A stretch of DNA of 64,000 nucleotides from Rhodanobacteraceae bacterium (lineage in GTDB: Bacteria; Pseudomonadota; Gammaproteobacteria; Xanthomonadales; Rhodanobacteraceae): positions 2,195,001-2,259,000 of the forward strand of contig CP126531.1 of assembly GCA_030167125.1 (NCBI GenBank), given 5' to 3'. The notes below the pieces were generated by a model, which was given only the letters and a program-made list of their open reading frames with translations, searched no databases and was not told where the DNA came from. Positions within the stretch are counted from its first letter, which is position 1; each line of letters starts with the position of its first letter. Made by a program: the position numbers and the translations under genes. Of the stretch, positions 36,519 to 44,788 are shown piece by piece.

Positions 36519-37307
36519 ATGCATAAACTTTTTTGCGCGCTCGCGCTCTGCCTGTTTGCGCTGGGTGGCTGCTCCTCTTCCCCGCAACCTGCCGCCGCCG
36601 CTGCAGCCGTTGCGCCGGCATCCGCAGCCTCGGTTGCACCGGCCGTGCGCAATGCCATTGCCACGGCGATCGCGCAAATGTCGCCCCGTGCCAAGGTGCA
36701 GCAGATCATCCGCACGCCGATCGCCGGTTTGTACCAGACGATCGCCGACGGGCAGGTGTTGTACCTGACCGGCGATGGCCGCTACGTGATCCAAGGCGAA
36801 GCATTCGACGTCACGACGCATACGCCGCTCAACGCGCAGACCATGGATCGCCTGCGCCGCGATGCGATCGCGAAACTCGAGCCCGCGCAGATGATCCGCT
36901 ACGCGCCGGCCCATCCGAAGTACACCGTCACCGTATTCACCGACGTGGATTGTCCCTATTGCCGCGCGTTCCACGCCAACATCGCCGAGATCAACAAGCT
37001 CGGCATCGCGGTCGATTACCTGTTCTGGCCGCGCACCGGCCTGGGCACGCCATCGGCGCAAAAGGCCGTGGACGTGTGGTGCGCCGCCGATCGGCAGGCG
37101 GCGCTGACGCAGGCGTTCGAAGGACAGCCGCCGCGCAGTGCAAGCTGCCAGTCGCCGGTCACGCATGATTTCAACTTGGGCATCGACCTCGGCGTGGACG
37201 GCACGCCGACCGTCATCGCCGACAATGGCGTGGTGCTGGGCGGCTACGTCGATCCGCAGGAACTGTTGCACCGCCTGCAGACGGTGCATGCGGCGCGGGG
37301 TGGCTAG
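36519..37307 (+). CDS. DsbC/DsbG-like thiol:disulfide isomerase, lipoprotein
   Basis: 262 residues. Lipobox LGGC at residue 18, an Ala-rich linker, then a DsbC-type N-terminal dimerisation region (VQQIIRTPIAGLYQTIADGQVLYLTGDGRYVIQGEAFDV) and a thioredoxin domain with the active site CPYC near residue 145 (FTDVDCPYCRAFH). The cis-Pro loop VDGTPTVI is present. It isomerises disulfides in the periplasm. Compared with soluble DsbC it appears membrane-anchored. Confidence 0.9.
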   Translation: MHKLFCALALCLFALGGCSSSPQPAAAAAAVAPASAASVAPAVRNAIATAIAQMSPRAKVQQIIRTPIAGLYQTIADGQVLYLTGDGRYVIQGEAFDVTTHTPLNAQTMDRLRRDAIAKLEPAQMIRYAPAHPKYTVTVFTDVDCPYCRAFHANIAEINKLGIAVDYLFWPRTGLGTPSAQKAVDVWCAADRQAALTQAFEGQPPRSASCQSPVTHDFNLGIDLGVDGTPTVIADNGVVLGGYVDPQELLHRLQTVHAARGG

Positions 37308-37356
37308 CGATCGCTGATACAATATCCGGCTCCCTTCGGCCGTGGTTCCCATTGCC

Positions 37357-40300
37357 ATGATCGTCCTCGACGGGCGCAGCGCCCTGTCGGATTTTCGTCT
37401 CGACCGGCTCAACCAGCGCCTCGCCGCGATCGCCAAGGGCATCCGCGTTCGCGGCGCGCGCTTCGTGTACTTCGTGCAATCGGACGCGCCGCTGGCGCCC
37501 GCCTTGCACAGACGCCTCGCCGAAGTGCTCGACGCCACCGAAGCGCCGCCGGCGGACGCGTCGTTGTGGGTGGTGCCGCGTCTCGGCACGCTGTCGCCGT
37601 GGTCGTCCAAGGCCACCGACATCGTGCATCACGTCGGCATCCACGTTCCGCGCGTCGAACGCGGCACCGCGTTCCTGATCGACAAGCTTCCCGACCCGGC
37701 CGATCCCGCATTCGCGGCGGTCGCCAACGCGCTGCACGATCCGATGACGCAATCGGTGCTGCTGAGGCTCGCGGATGCAGCGCGGATTTTCTCGACCGGC
37801 AGCACCGGCGCGCTCGGCACCATCGCGATGGGCGACGACGCCAAGGCCGCACTGCGGCGCGCGAATTCCGAACTCGGCCTGGCGTTGGCCGCGGACGAGA
37901 TCGACTACCTCGCGGACAACTATGCCAAGCTCGGCCGCGATCCCACCGACGCCGAACTGGTGATGTTCGCGCAGGCCAACTCCGAGCACTGCCGGCACAA
38001 GGTGTTCAACGCCGACTTCACGGTGGACGGCGCGAAGCAGGAATCCAGCCTGTTCGGCATGATCCGCCACACCGACAAGGTGTCGCCCGCGCATACCTTG
38101 TCGGCCTACAGCGACAACGCGGCGGTGATCGAAGGCTCGAACGGCGCGCGTTTCTTCGCCGACGCCGACGGTACGTGGCGCACGCACCTCGAAGCGATTC
38201 CCTACGCGATCAAGGTGGAAACCCACAACCATCCGACCGCGATTTCGCCGTGGCCTGGCGCGGCCACCGGTTCCGGTGGCGAGATCCGCGACGAAGGCGC
38301 GGTCGGGCGCGGCGGCAAGCCGAAAGCCGGCCTGGTCGGTTTTTCGGTGTCGCACCTGCGCATTCCCAACCTGCCGCGTCCGTGGGAAGCCGAACGCCCG
38401 CTGCCGCCGCGCGTCGCCAGTGCGTTCGAAATCATGCGCGACGGTCCATTGGGTGCCGCGGGCTTCAACAATGAGTTCGGACGTCCGTGTCTGACCGGCT
38501 ACTTCCGCACCTTCGAACTCGAAACCGGCAAGCCCGGCATGCGCCACGGCTACGACAAGCCGATCATGCTGGCGGGCGGCGTCGCCAACGTGCGCCCGAT
38601 GCTGGTGAAGAAGAACAAGCTCAGCGTAGGCGATGCGGTGATCGTGCTGGGCGGCCCGGCGATGCTGATCGGACTCGGCGGCGGCGCGGCCTCGTCGATG
38701 GCGGCCGGCGCATCCAGCGAAGCGCTCGACTTCGCATCCGTGCAGCGCGACAACCCGGAAATGCAGCGGCGCTGCCAGGAAGTGATCGACGCCTGCTGCG
38801 CATTCGGTGACGCCAGCCCGATCGTCGCGATCCACGATGTCGGCGCGGGTGGCCTGTCGAATGCGATTCCGGAACTGCTGCACGATTCCGGCGTCGGCGG
38901 CGAGATCGACCTCGACGCCGTGCCGCTGGACGATCCGCAACTCTCGCCCATGCAGATCTGGTGCAACGAGTCGCAGGAACGTTACGTGCTGGGCGTGAAG
39001 CCCGCCGACCTCGATGCATTCCGCGCGATCTGCGGACGCGAGCGTTGTCCGTTTGCTGTGGTGGGAACGGCGACGGAAGAGCAGCGCCTCGTCGTTACCC
39101 GAAGTGGGGACCAGGGACCAGGGACCGGGGACCGGAAAAACTCGCAAGCTGGCGGTTCCCGGTCCCCGGTCCCCGGTCCCCCGTCCCTTGTCATCGACAT
39201 GGAACTCGCGACGCTGCTCGGCAAACCGCCTCGCATGCAGCGCGACGCCACACGCATCAGGCCGCAGCTCGACATCATCCCCGACCTCACCGGCATCGGC
39301 CTCGACGACGCGATCGAACGCGTGCTGCGGATGCCCGCGGTCGCCGACAAGTCGTTCCTGATCCACATCGGCGATCGCAGCGTCGGTGGCCTGTGTTCGC
39401 GCGACCAACTGGTCGGACCGTGGCAGGTGCCGGTCGCGGACTGCGCATTGACGCTGGCCGACTTCGAAGGTTACGCCGGCGAAGCGATGGCGATGGGCGA
39501 ACGCAGCCCCGTCGCGGTGCTGGACGGCGCGGCCTCGGCGCGCATGGCGATGGGCGAAGCCATCACCAACCTGATCGCCGCGCCCGTCGCAAGCCTCGAA
39601 GAAATCCGCCTGTCCGCCAACTGGATGGCCGCGATCGGCCATGCGGGCGAAGACGCGGCGTTGTTCGATGCGGTTCAGGCGGTGTCGATGCAACTCTGTC
39701 CCGCGCTCGGCATTTCCATTCCGGTCGGCAAGGATTCGCTGTCCATGCGCACGCTGTGGCGCGACGGCGACCGCGAACAACGCACCATCGCGCCGGTGTC
39801 GCTGATCGTCAGCGCGTTCGCGCGCATCGGCGACGTGCGCAATGCGTTGACGCCGCAGCTGCGCATGGATGCGGGCGATACCGAACTGTGGCTGATCGAC
39901 CTCGGCGCCGGCCGCGACCGCCTCGGCGGCTCGGTGCTGACGCAAGCCTACGAACGCGGCGGCGGCGTGCCGCCCGATTTCGAAAATCCCGAACGCCTGC
40001 GCGGCCTGTTCGACACGATCCGTGCCGCGCGCGAAAAGAACCTGCTGCTCGCTTACCACGACCGTTCCGATGGTGGCGCGATCGTGACGCTGCTGGAAAT
40101 GGCCTTCGCGGGCCATTGCGGACTCGAAGTGTTCCTCGACGGCTGGGCAGACAGCGCGCTGCGCGCACTCTTCAACGAAGAACTCGGCGCGGTGGTGCAG
40201 GTGCGCGTGGACGACCACGACGCGTTCGCCGCGATCGCCGAGGCGCATGGCCTCGCCGCGATGACGCGCGTGATCGCGCGCCCGAAGGCGAAACTCGGCA

Positions 40301-41286
40301 TCAAGCTGTACGGCGGCGACGAAACCGTCGCCAAGTGGAACTGGCAGAAGCTGATCGGCGCCTGGCACGAAACCAGCCACGCGATGCAGCGCCTGCGTGA
40401 CAACCCGGCCAGCGCCGACGCCGAGCGTGACTGGCGTTGCGACGACAACGATCCGGGCGTGAACGCGAAGCTGACCTTCGATCCTTCCGATGACATTGCC
40501 GCGCCGTACATCGCGAAAGGCGCGCGTCCGCGCGTGGCGGTGCTGCGCGAGCAGGGCGTCAACGGCCAGGTCGAAATGGCCGCGGCGTTCACGCGCGCAG
40601 GCTTCGACGCGATCGACGTGCACATGAGCGACCTCGTTGCTTGCCGGCACAAGCTCAAGGACTTCGCGGGCTTCGCCGCGTGCGGCGGATTCTCTTACGG
40701 CGACGTGCTGGGCGCGGGCCGCGGCTGGGCCGCATCGATCCTGTACCACGACGAATTGCGCGAGCAGTTCGCCGCGTTCTTCGCGGATGCATCGAAGTTC
40801 GCGGTCGGCATGTGCAACGGTTGCCAGATGCTGGCGCAACTCAAGTCCATCATTCCCGGCGCCGAGCACTGGCCGACATTCCAGCGCAACGCCTCGGAGC
40901 AATACGAAGCGCGCCTGGTGACGCTGGAAGTGCTGGACGCCGGTTCGATCATGTTCCGCGGCATGGCCGGTTCGCGCATCCCCGTCGTCACCGCGCACGG
41001 CGAAGGCCGCGCGGTGTTCACCGAAGGCAGCAAGGCCGGCAAGGCCACCGCCTGCGTGCGCTTCGTCGACAACCGCGGCAAGCCGACCGAAACGTTTCCG
41101 TACAACCCCAACGGTTCGCCGGATGGCTTGGCCGGATTCACCGCCGCGAACGGCCGCGTCACCATCCTGATGCCGCACCCGGAACGCGTGTTCCGCAGCG
41201 TGCAAATGAGCTGGCACCCGCGTGAATGGCCGGAAGATTCGCCTTGGATGCGGATGTTCCGCAATGCGCGCGCGTTCGTGGGTTGA
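37357..41286 (+). CDS. purL: phosphoribosylformylglycinamidine synthase, with in-frame repeat insertion
   Basis: 1309 residues, the large single-chain PurL of gammaproteobacteria. N-terminal domain, FGAM synthase domains ([56 protein letters not shown]) and a C-terminal glutaminase ([23 protein letters not shown] with the catalytic Cys; PHPERVFRS). Residues about 583-612 (39104-39192) are encoded by a palindromic repeat placed between [14 protein letters not shown] and [15 protein letters not shown]. Frame intact. ATG 37357 preferred to a GTG five codons upstream. Confidence 0.96.
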   Translation: MIVLDGRSALSDFRLDRLNQRLAAIAKGIRVRGARFVYFVQSDAPLAPALHRRLAEVLDATEAPPADASLWVVPRLGTLSPWSSKATDIVHHVGIHVPRVERGTAFLIDKLPDPADPAFAAVANALHDPMTQSVLLRLADAARIFSTGSTGALGTIAMGDDAKAALRRANSELGLALAADEIDYLADNYAKLGRDPTDAELVMFAQANSEHCRHKVFNADFTVDGAKQESSLFGMIRHTDKVSPAHTLSAYSDNAAVIEGSNGARFFADADGTWRTHLEAIPYAIKVETHNHPTAISPWPGAATGSGGEIRDEGAVGRGGKPKAGLVGFSVSHLRIPNLPRPWEAERPLPPRVASAFEIMRDGPLGAAGFNNEFGRPCLTGYFRTFELETGKPGMRHGYDKPIMLAGGVANVRPMLVKKNKLSVGDAVIVLGGPAMLIGLGGGAASSMAAGASSEALDFASVQRDNPEMQRRCQEVIDACCAFGDASPIVAIHDVGAGGLSNAIPELLHDSGVGGEIDLDAVPLDDPQLSPMQIWCNESQERYVLGVKPADLDAFRAICGRERCPFAVVGTATEEQRLVVTRSGDQGPGTGDRKNSQAGGSRSPVPGPPSLVIDMELATLLGKPPRMQRDATRIRPQLDIIPDLTGIGLDDAIERVLRMPAVADKSFLIHIGDRSVGGLCSRDQLVGPWQVPVADCALTLADFEGYAGEAMAMGERSPVAVLDGAASARMAMGEAITNLIAAPVASLEEIRLSANWMAAIGHAGEDAALFDAVQAVSMQLCPALGISIPVGKDSLSMRTLWRDGDREQRTIAPVSLIVSAFARIGDVRNALTPQLRMDAGDTELWLIDLGAGRDRLGGSVLTQAYERGGGVPPDFENPERLRGLFDTIRAAREKNLLLAYHDRSDGGAIVTLLEMAFAGHCGLEVFLDGWADSALRALFNEELGAVVQVRVDDHDAFAAIAEAHGLAAMTRVIARPKAKLGIKLYGGDETVAKWNWQKLIGAWHETSHAMQRLRDNPASADAERDWRCDDNDPGVNAKLTFDPSDDIAAPYIAKGARPRVAVLREQGVNGQVEMAAAFTRAGFDAIDVHMSDLVACRHKLKDFAGFAACGGFSYGDVLGAGRGWAASILYHDELREQFAAFFADASKFAVGMCNGCQMLAQLKSIIPGAEHWPTFQRNASEQYEARLVTLEVLDAGSIMFRGMAGSRIPVVTAHGEGRAVFTEGSKAGKATACVRFVDNRGKPTETFPYNPNGSPDGLAGFTAANGRVTILMPHPERVFRSVQMSWHPREWPEDSPWMRMFRNARAFVG
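39104..39192. repeat. palindromic ggggacc-repeat element inserted in purL
   Basis: About 89 bp. The left arm is a run of ggaccaggg / ggaccgggg units and the right arm its inverted complement (ggtcccc units), around a centre aaaaactcgcaagctggcgg. It adds about 30 residues rich in Gly, Pro, Ser and Asp to PurL and keeps the frame. No similarity to the other repeat families in the window. Confidence 0.85.
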
Positions 41287-41307
41287 GTTCGGCGTAGTTG
41301 TTCGTCG

Positions 41308-41406
41308 AAAAGCCATCCCCCTCAATCCCCCTTCGCATGCGAAGGGGGAAGAAAAACTCACCCCCTTCCGCAGGAAGGGGGTCGACGCGCAGCGTCGGGG
41401 GGATGC
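41308..41406. repeat. palindromic element between purL and the DUF559 gene
   Basis: Same unit as the array at 34508. Two hairpins, cccccttcgcatgcgaaggggg and cccccttccgcaggaagggg, and the tcgacgcgcagcgtcgggggg end. Its right end runs into the DUF559 gene and supplies that protein's last residues and stop codon. Confidence 0.9.
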
Positions 41407-41744
41407 GCTTTCCTTTGCGCCACGACACGCACGATGTCATCCAGCACATCGTCCATCCGCTGCGAAATATCCAGGTTCGTGTAACGCAGCACCTCGATGC
41501 CGCATGATGCGAGCCATCGGCTGCGGGCTTCATCACGTGCAAGCGCATCCGTTTCGTAGTGCTGCCCACCATCCAGTTCGATCGCGAGTCGGATCGATGG
41601 TGCGTAGAAGTCGAGGATGCATCTGCCCATGACGTACTGGCGGAGAAAGCGGACGCCGTCGACTTGGCGCAACCGCAGGTGTTTCCAGAGCACGCATTCG
41701 GCCGGCGTCTGGTTGCGGCGCAACTCGCGCGCGCGTGATTGCAT
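41358..41744 (-). CDS. DUF559 (Vsr-like) endonuclease-domain protein, 3' end formed by a repeat
   Basis: 128 residues from ATG 41744. The open frame begins earlier, at 41807 inside another repeat, so the true start is uncertain. Core: RARELRRNQTPAECVLWKHLRLRQ, VRFLRQYVMGRCILDFYAPSIRLAIELDGGQHYE (catalytic D-x-Y / E-x-D-G-x-x-H pattern), DEARSRWLASCGIEVLRYTNLDI. Related to the Vsr/restriction-endonuclease fold. The last 16 residues ([15 protein letters not shown] region) are encoded by the palindromic element. It is a small stand-alone nuclease surrounded by elements of one family. Confidence 0.8.
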   Translation of the reverse strand: MQSRARELRRNQTPAECVLWKHLRLRQVDGVRFLRQYVMGRCILDFYAPSIRLAIELDGGQHYETDALARDEARSRWLASCGIEVLRYTNLDISQRMDDVLDDIVRVVAQRKAHPPDAARRPPSCGRG

Positions 41745-41798
41745 GGTTGCGTGATCCGTCACTACCTCGACTCCCTTCGACCATCTCGAGACATCAGC

Positions 41799-41924
41799 AA
41801 AAGCCATCCCCCTCGATCCCCCTTCCTGCGGAAGGGGGAGGAACAGCGTATAAGCGCGGCCGCATTCCGCGTTTGCACTCCCTTCGGAACGAAGGGGGTC
41901 GCCGCGCAGCGGCGGGGGGATGCC
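41799..41924. repeat. palindromic element, unit 1 of a 181-bp tandem duplication
   Basis: Same family as the array at 34508, with hairpins ccttcctgcggaagg and ccttcggaacgaagg and the internal segment aacagcgtataagcgcggccgc. Unit 2 (41981-42105) repeats it with about 181 bp period, including the flanking copy of the Rieske gene end. Confidence 0.85.
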
Positions 41925-41927
41925 GCG

Positions 41928-41963
41928 TCAGGTCCGCAGCACCGCTCCGTCACGCACCTGCAA
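41928..41963 (-). other. duplicate of the Rieske gene 3' end (vestigial)
   Basis: On the minus strand it reads ..LQVRDGAVLRT-stop, a diverged copy of the C-terminus VQVRDGAVLRA-stop of the Rieske protein. The two stop codons are exactly 181 bp apart. It has no gene body of its own. Confidence 0.8.
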
Positions 41964-41980
41964 CCGCCGGTTCGCCCTCC

Positions 41981-42105
41981 GATGACATCCCCCTCGGTCC
42001 CCCTTCCTGCGGAAGGGGGAGGAACAGCGTATAAGCGCGGCCGCATTCGCGCTTTCACTCCCTTCGGAACGAAGGGGGTCGCCGCGCAGCGGCGGGGGGA
42101 TGTCC
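41981..42105. repeat. palindromic element, unit 2 of a 181-bp tandem duplication
   Basis: Near-identical to unit 1 at 41799-41924 and adjoining the native Rieske stop codon. The whole 41745-42108 interval (364 bp) contains only the two repeat units, the duplicated gene end and the upstream part of the DUF559 frame. Confidence 0.85.
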
Positions 42106-42108
42106 GCA

Positions 42109-42450
42109 TCAAGCCCGCAGCACCGCTCCGTCGCGCACCTGCACGCGCACCGCAACCAGCGATTGGCCGCGGCAGGGGCCTTCGACGCACAGGCCGGATT
42201 CGCGCAGCGCGAACGTTGCGCCGTGCACCGCGCAGGTCAGTTTGGCGTCCTTGACGAGGAACAGCCCCGGCGCGTAATCCATGCGCCGCCCCGCGTGCGG
42301 ACATACGTTCAGCCACGCCTGCACGGCGTTGCCCTGGCGCGCCAGCAGCAGTGGCTCGCCTTCGGGATCGGGCGGATCCACGCCCAGCACGCCGCCATCG
42401 GGGATGTCCTCGAGGCGGCACAAGAACGGATCAGGGGCGGCGTTGTCCAT
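42109..42450 (-). CDS. Rieske-type [2Fe-2S] ferredoxin
   Basis: 113 residues. Cluster ligands C-P-H (NVCPHAGRRMDY) and C-x2-H (LTCAVHGATF) with the usual 16-residue spacing between the pairs. Stand-alone Rieske ferredoxins pass electrons to oxygenases or other redox enzymes; partner unknown here. ATG 42450 preferred to one five codons upstream. Its last codons are duplicated at 41928-41963 across a palindromic element. Confidence 0.9.
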   Translation of the reverse strand: MDNAAPDPFLCRLEDIPDGGVLGVDPPDPEGEPLLLARQGNAVQAWLNVCPHAGRRMDYAPGLFLVKDAKLTCAVHGATFALRESGLCVEGPCRGQSLVAVRVQVRDGAVLRA

Positions 42451-42511
42451 CACGGCTCCCGGCACTTGTATCCGCGGCCGCGCGGCCGCATCGTCAAGGT
42501 GTCATTCTGCC

Positions 42512-42787
42512 ATGCAGGTTCCACCCATGCGCGCACGCTTCATTCACTTGACCCTGCCCCGCCATCCCTTGTTGCGCATGCTGGCGCTCGCAGGCATGGC
42601 GATCGTATTGGTTGCGTTGCTGGCGACCGGACTTGTACTTGGCGCGTTCGCACTCGCGGCAGCGGCGCTGGTGCTGGCCGTGCGCCAGTGGCTTTCGCGG
42701 CGTACGCCACGGGCGCGCGATCCGTCGATCATCGAAGGCGAGTTCACCGTCGTGCCGCCGCAGCCGCGCGCGGGAATACCGCGCTGA
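42512..42787 (+). CDS. small two-span membrane protein, unknown
   Basis: 91 residues (86 if the second ATG at 42527 is used). Two adjacent hydrophobic helices (about 23-40 and 42-61, LLRMLALAGMAIVLVALLATGLVLGAFALAA), then a basic cytoplasmic end and IIEGEFTVVPPQP. The IEGEFxVV ending is common in small uncharacterised proteobacterial membrane proteins. Divergent from the Rieske gene. Confidence 0.6.
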   Translation: MQVPPMRARFIHLTLPRHPLLRMLALAGMAIVLVALLATGLVLGAFALAAAALVLAVRQWLSRRTPRARDPSIIEGEFTVVPPQPRAGIPR

Positions 42788-42845
42788 ACAAAGGCACGAC
42801 AAGAACCGGATGGCGGCGACACGCAGATCGCGCGATCCTTTGCGC

Positions 42846-43724
42846 ATGAACGCACAACTCGACACCATGCCGCGCCCTGATCCGCTCGAACATGCACGCG
42901 AGCTGCTCGATGGCAGCGCGGAGCCGCTGTCGCTGAACCGGCTCGCGGCGCAGGTCGGATTGTCACCCGCCTACCTGCAACGCAGCTTCCGCCGCCGCTT
43001 CGGCGTATCGCCAGCCGAATACCTGCGTGCGCGCCGGTTCTCGGAACTCAAGGCCAATTTGCGCGGCGGCGCCAACGTCACCGATGCGGTGTACGCCGCG
43101 GGCTTCGGCTCCTCCAGCCGCGTGTACGAACACGCCGACCGCCTGCTCGGAATGCCGCCGGCCCGCTATCGCGACGGCGGCGCGGGCGTCGCGATCCGCT
43201 ACACGACCGCACGCACGCCGCTGGGGCGCGTGCTGGTCGCGGCCACCGCGCGCGGCATCTGTGCGGTGACGGTGGGCGACGACGACGAAAAGCTGCTGGC
43301 CGAACTGCGCGCGGAATTTCCGCAAGCCGAACTGACGCGGGTGGATGCGGGCCGCGACGAATGGCTTGCGGTCGTGCTCGCACGCGTGGCCGCGGACATG
43401 TCGGGCAAGACCCGTTCACCACCGGACGCCAAGCTGCCGCCCATCGACGTCACCGCCACCGCGTTCCAGTGGCGCGTGTGGCAGGAACTCACGCGCATCC
43501 CCGCGGGTGAAACCCGCAGCTACGCCGACATCGCCCGCTCGATCGGCGAACCCAAGGCCGCGCGCGCCGTCGGCCATGCCTGCGGCAGCAACAAACTCGC
43601 ATTCATCGTGCCGTGCCACCGGGTGGTGCGCGCCGACGGCACCGTGGGCGGCTGGCGCTGGGGTGTCGCGCGCAAGCGGGAGTTGCTCGAATCTGAATCG
43701 CGATTCCGTGTGCCCGCGGTCTAG
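42846..43724 (+). CDS. Ada-like fusion: AraC-type domain + O6-alkylguanine-DNA alkyltransferase
   Basis: 292 residues. Residues about 12-105 are an AraC-type HTH (LSLNRLAAQVGLSPAYLQRSFRRRFGVSPAEYLRARR). After a linker the alkyltransferase domain follows, with the acceptor Cys257 in VPCHRVV, FQWRVWQELTRIPAGETRSYADIA and GGWRWGVARKRELL. The N-terminal Ada zinc domain (methylphosphotriester acceptor) is missing, so it cannot sense by that route. It repairs O6-methylguanine, possibly with a regulatory role. Confidence 0.92.
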   Translation: MNAQLDTMPRPDPLEHARELLDGSAEPLSLNRLAAQVGLSPAYLQRSFRRRFGVSPAEYLRARRFSELKANLRGGANVTDAVYAAGFGSSSRVYEHADRLLGMPPARYRDGGAGVAIRYTTARTPLGRVLVAATARGICAVTVGDDDEKLLAELRAEFPQAELTRVDAGRDEWLAVVLARVAADMSGKTRSPPDAKLPPIDVTATAFQWRVWQELTRIPAGETRSYADIARSIGEPKAARAVGHACGSNKLAFIVPCHRVVRADGTVGGWRWGVARKRELLESESRFRVPAV

Positions 43725-44143
43725 AACAATCTGGCGCTGATGCCCGCTGCGATCGCCGCCTGGACCTGCAGCTTGTCCAGCGACAACAACCTCTCGCCAT
43801 GATTCGCCACGATGGCGAGATGCAAGGCGTCGCCAGCTCGCAGGCCGGATTGGTGCAGATCGGCAAGCCGAGCCGCTTCGCGAAAATCACCGCGATCGAG
43901 TGGTAGAACGGTGAACGTCTCGCGTGTCAATCGGGTGAACGCGGCCAGCACGTCGCCGCGGGCTGCGACGCCCAACTGCCGCATGCGAACCTTCATGGAG
44001 AGCGCCGCAGAAAATTCGGTGGCCACCCAATCACTGATCACCAATTTCTCCGGCGCTTGCCTGGCGAGCTACGCCTGCACCTCCGCGGTGCGGCGTTCAT
44101 GCGTCGACGTCGCCACGATCATGCTGGTGTCAAGGTAGGGCAC
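43721..44143 (-). pseudogene. vapC-like PIN-domain toxin, inactivated by a nonsense codon
   Basis: From GTG 44143 the frame reads VPYLDTSMIVATSTHERRTAEVQA-stop-LARQAPEKLVISDWVATEFSAALS... and on to a normal C-terminal end (DALHLAIVANHGERLLSLD). The TAG at 44069-44071 replaces what is normally Trp, a single-base change (TGG to TAG). The rest is intact, including the PIN acidic residues (LDTS, TEF, GDALHLA). Re-initiation at TTG 44044 would lack the first Asp. The cognate antitoxin upstream is also broken. Confidence 0.85.
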
Positions 44144-44145
44144 GC

Positions 44146-44345
44146 TCAATACCGCGCCGCTTCACGCATTTTTCTCAGGGTCTTGCCTGCGCTCTCGGGC
44201 TGTCGCGGCTGGGAAGCAGTCAACTCACGCAACGTCGCCAAATCCACGCGCTTGCGTGTGGCGAGGGGAGCCGTCAAGCGCGCTGCTGGCCGGCCGTGCT
44301 TGGCAATCACGATATCGGCACCATTTGTCCGACGAACCGTTTCGT
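44146..44345 (-). pseudogene. 5'-truncated Phd/VapB-type antitoxin remnant
   Basis: The C-terminal part of an antitoxin (ETVRRTNGADIVIAKHGRPAARLTAP.. ESAGKTLRKMREAARY-stop) is present, but its N-terminal DNA-binding part is missing. The frame continues only into pilE out of phase with any start. The stop lies 3 bp before the vapC GTG. A deletion joining it to the pilE 3' end is likely. Confidence 0.75.
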
Positions 44346-44774
44346 CTACCAGCAGTTGCCGTTGGTTTGGCTGCCGGTGTAGCCCTTGAGGCCAGTGTTG
44401 TCGATGGTCAGGTTCTTGCACTGATCACCAACCTGAGGTCCTCCGGGGACCGGCGTTGCCGTAGCGATGTAGCCTTGGCCGGCCGAACTCGCCGGGTTCG
44501 CCGCCAAGCCCACGGTGTAATAGCCGTTTTCACTGGTGGGCGTGCCGGTGAAACCAAGCGATGCCGCGGTAAGCGGATAGGTGTTGAAGTTGGTGTAGTA
44601 ACGCTCTTCCGCCTGCGCGACATGCATCAACAGGTTCTGGCCATCGCCACGGCGCGCACGGTAGGTATACCGACCCCACCACGGTATCGCGATGGCAGCG
44701 AGGATGGCGATGATCGCCACCACGATCATCAGCTCGATCAAGGTGAAACCACGTTTGCGCCGCATCATCGTCAT
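44346..44774 (-). CDS. pilE: type IV minor pilin PilE
   Basis: 142 residues. Prepilin leader ending RRKRG with cleavage before [16 protein letters not shown], conserved Glu5. C-terminal half with GYTGSQTNGNCW and two cysteines. ATG 44774 preferred (others at 44768 and 44816). It is the last gene of the minor-pilin operon, 14 bp after pilY1, the usual place. A broken toxin-antitoxin pair follows immediately. Confidence 0.92.
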   Translation of the reverse strand: MTMMRRKRGFTLIELMIVVAIIAILAAIAIPWWGRYTYRARRGDGQNLLMHVAQAEERYYTNFNTYPLTAASLGFTGTPTSENGYYTVGLAANPASSAGQGYIATATPVPGGPQVGDQCKNLTIDNTGLKGYTGSQTNGNCW

Positions 44775-44788
44775 CGCCCCTGTCACAC

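Noticed and set aside
37213..41361. 1382-residue minus-strand open frame opposite purL
   Set aside because: Antisense shadow caused by high GC and codon bias; PurL motifs on the plus strand are unambiguous.
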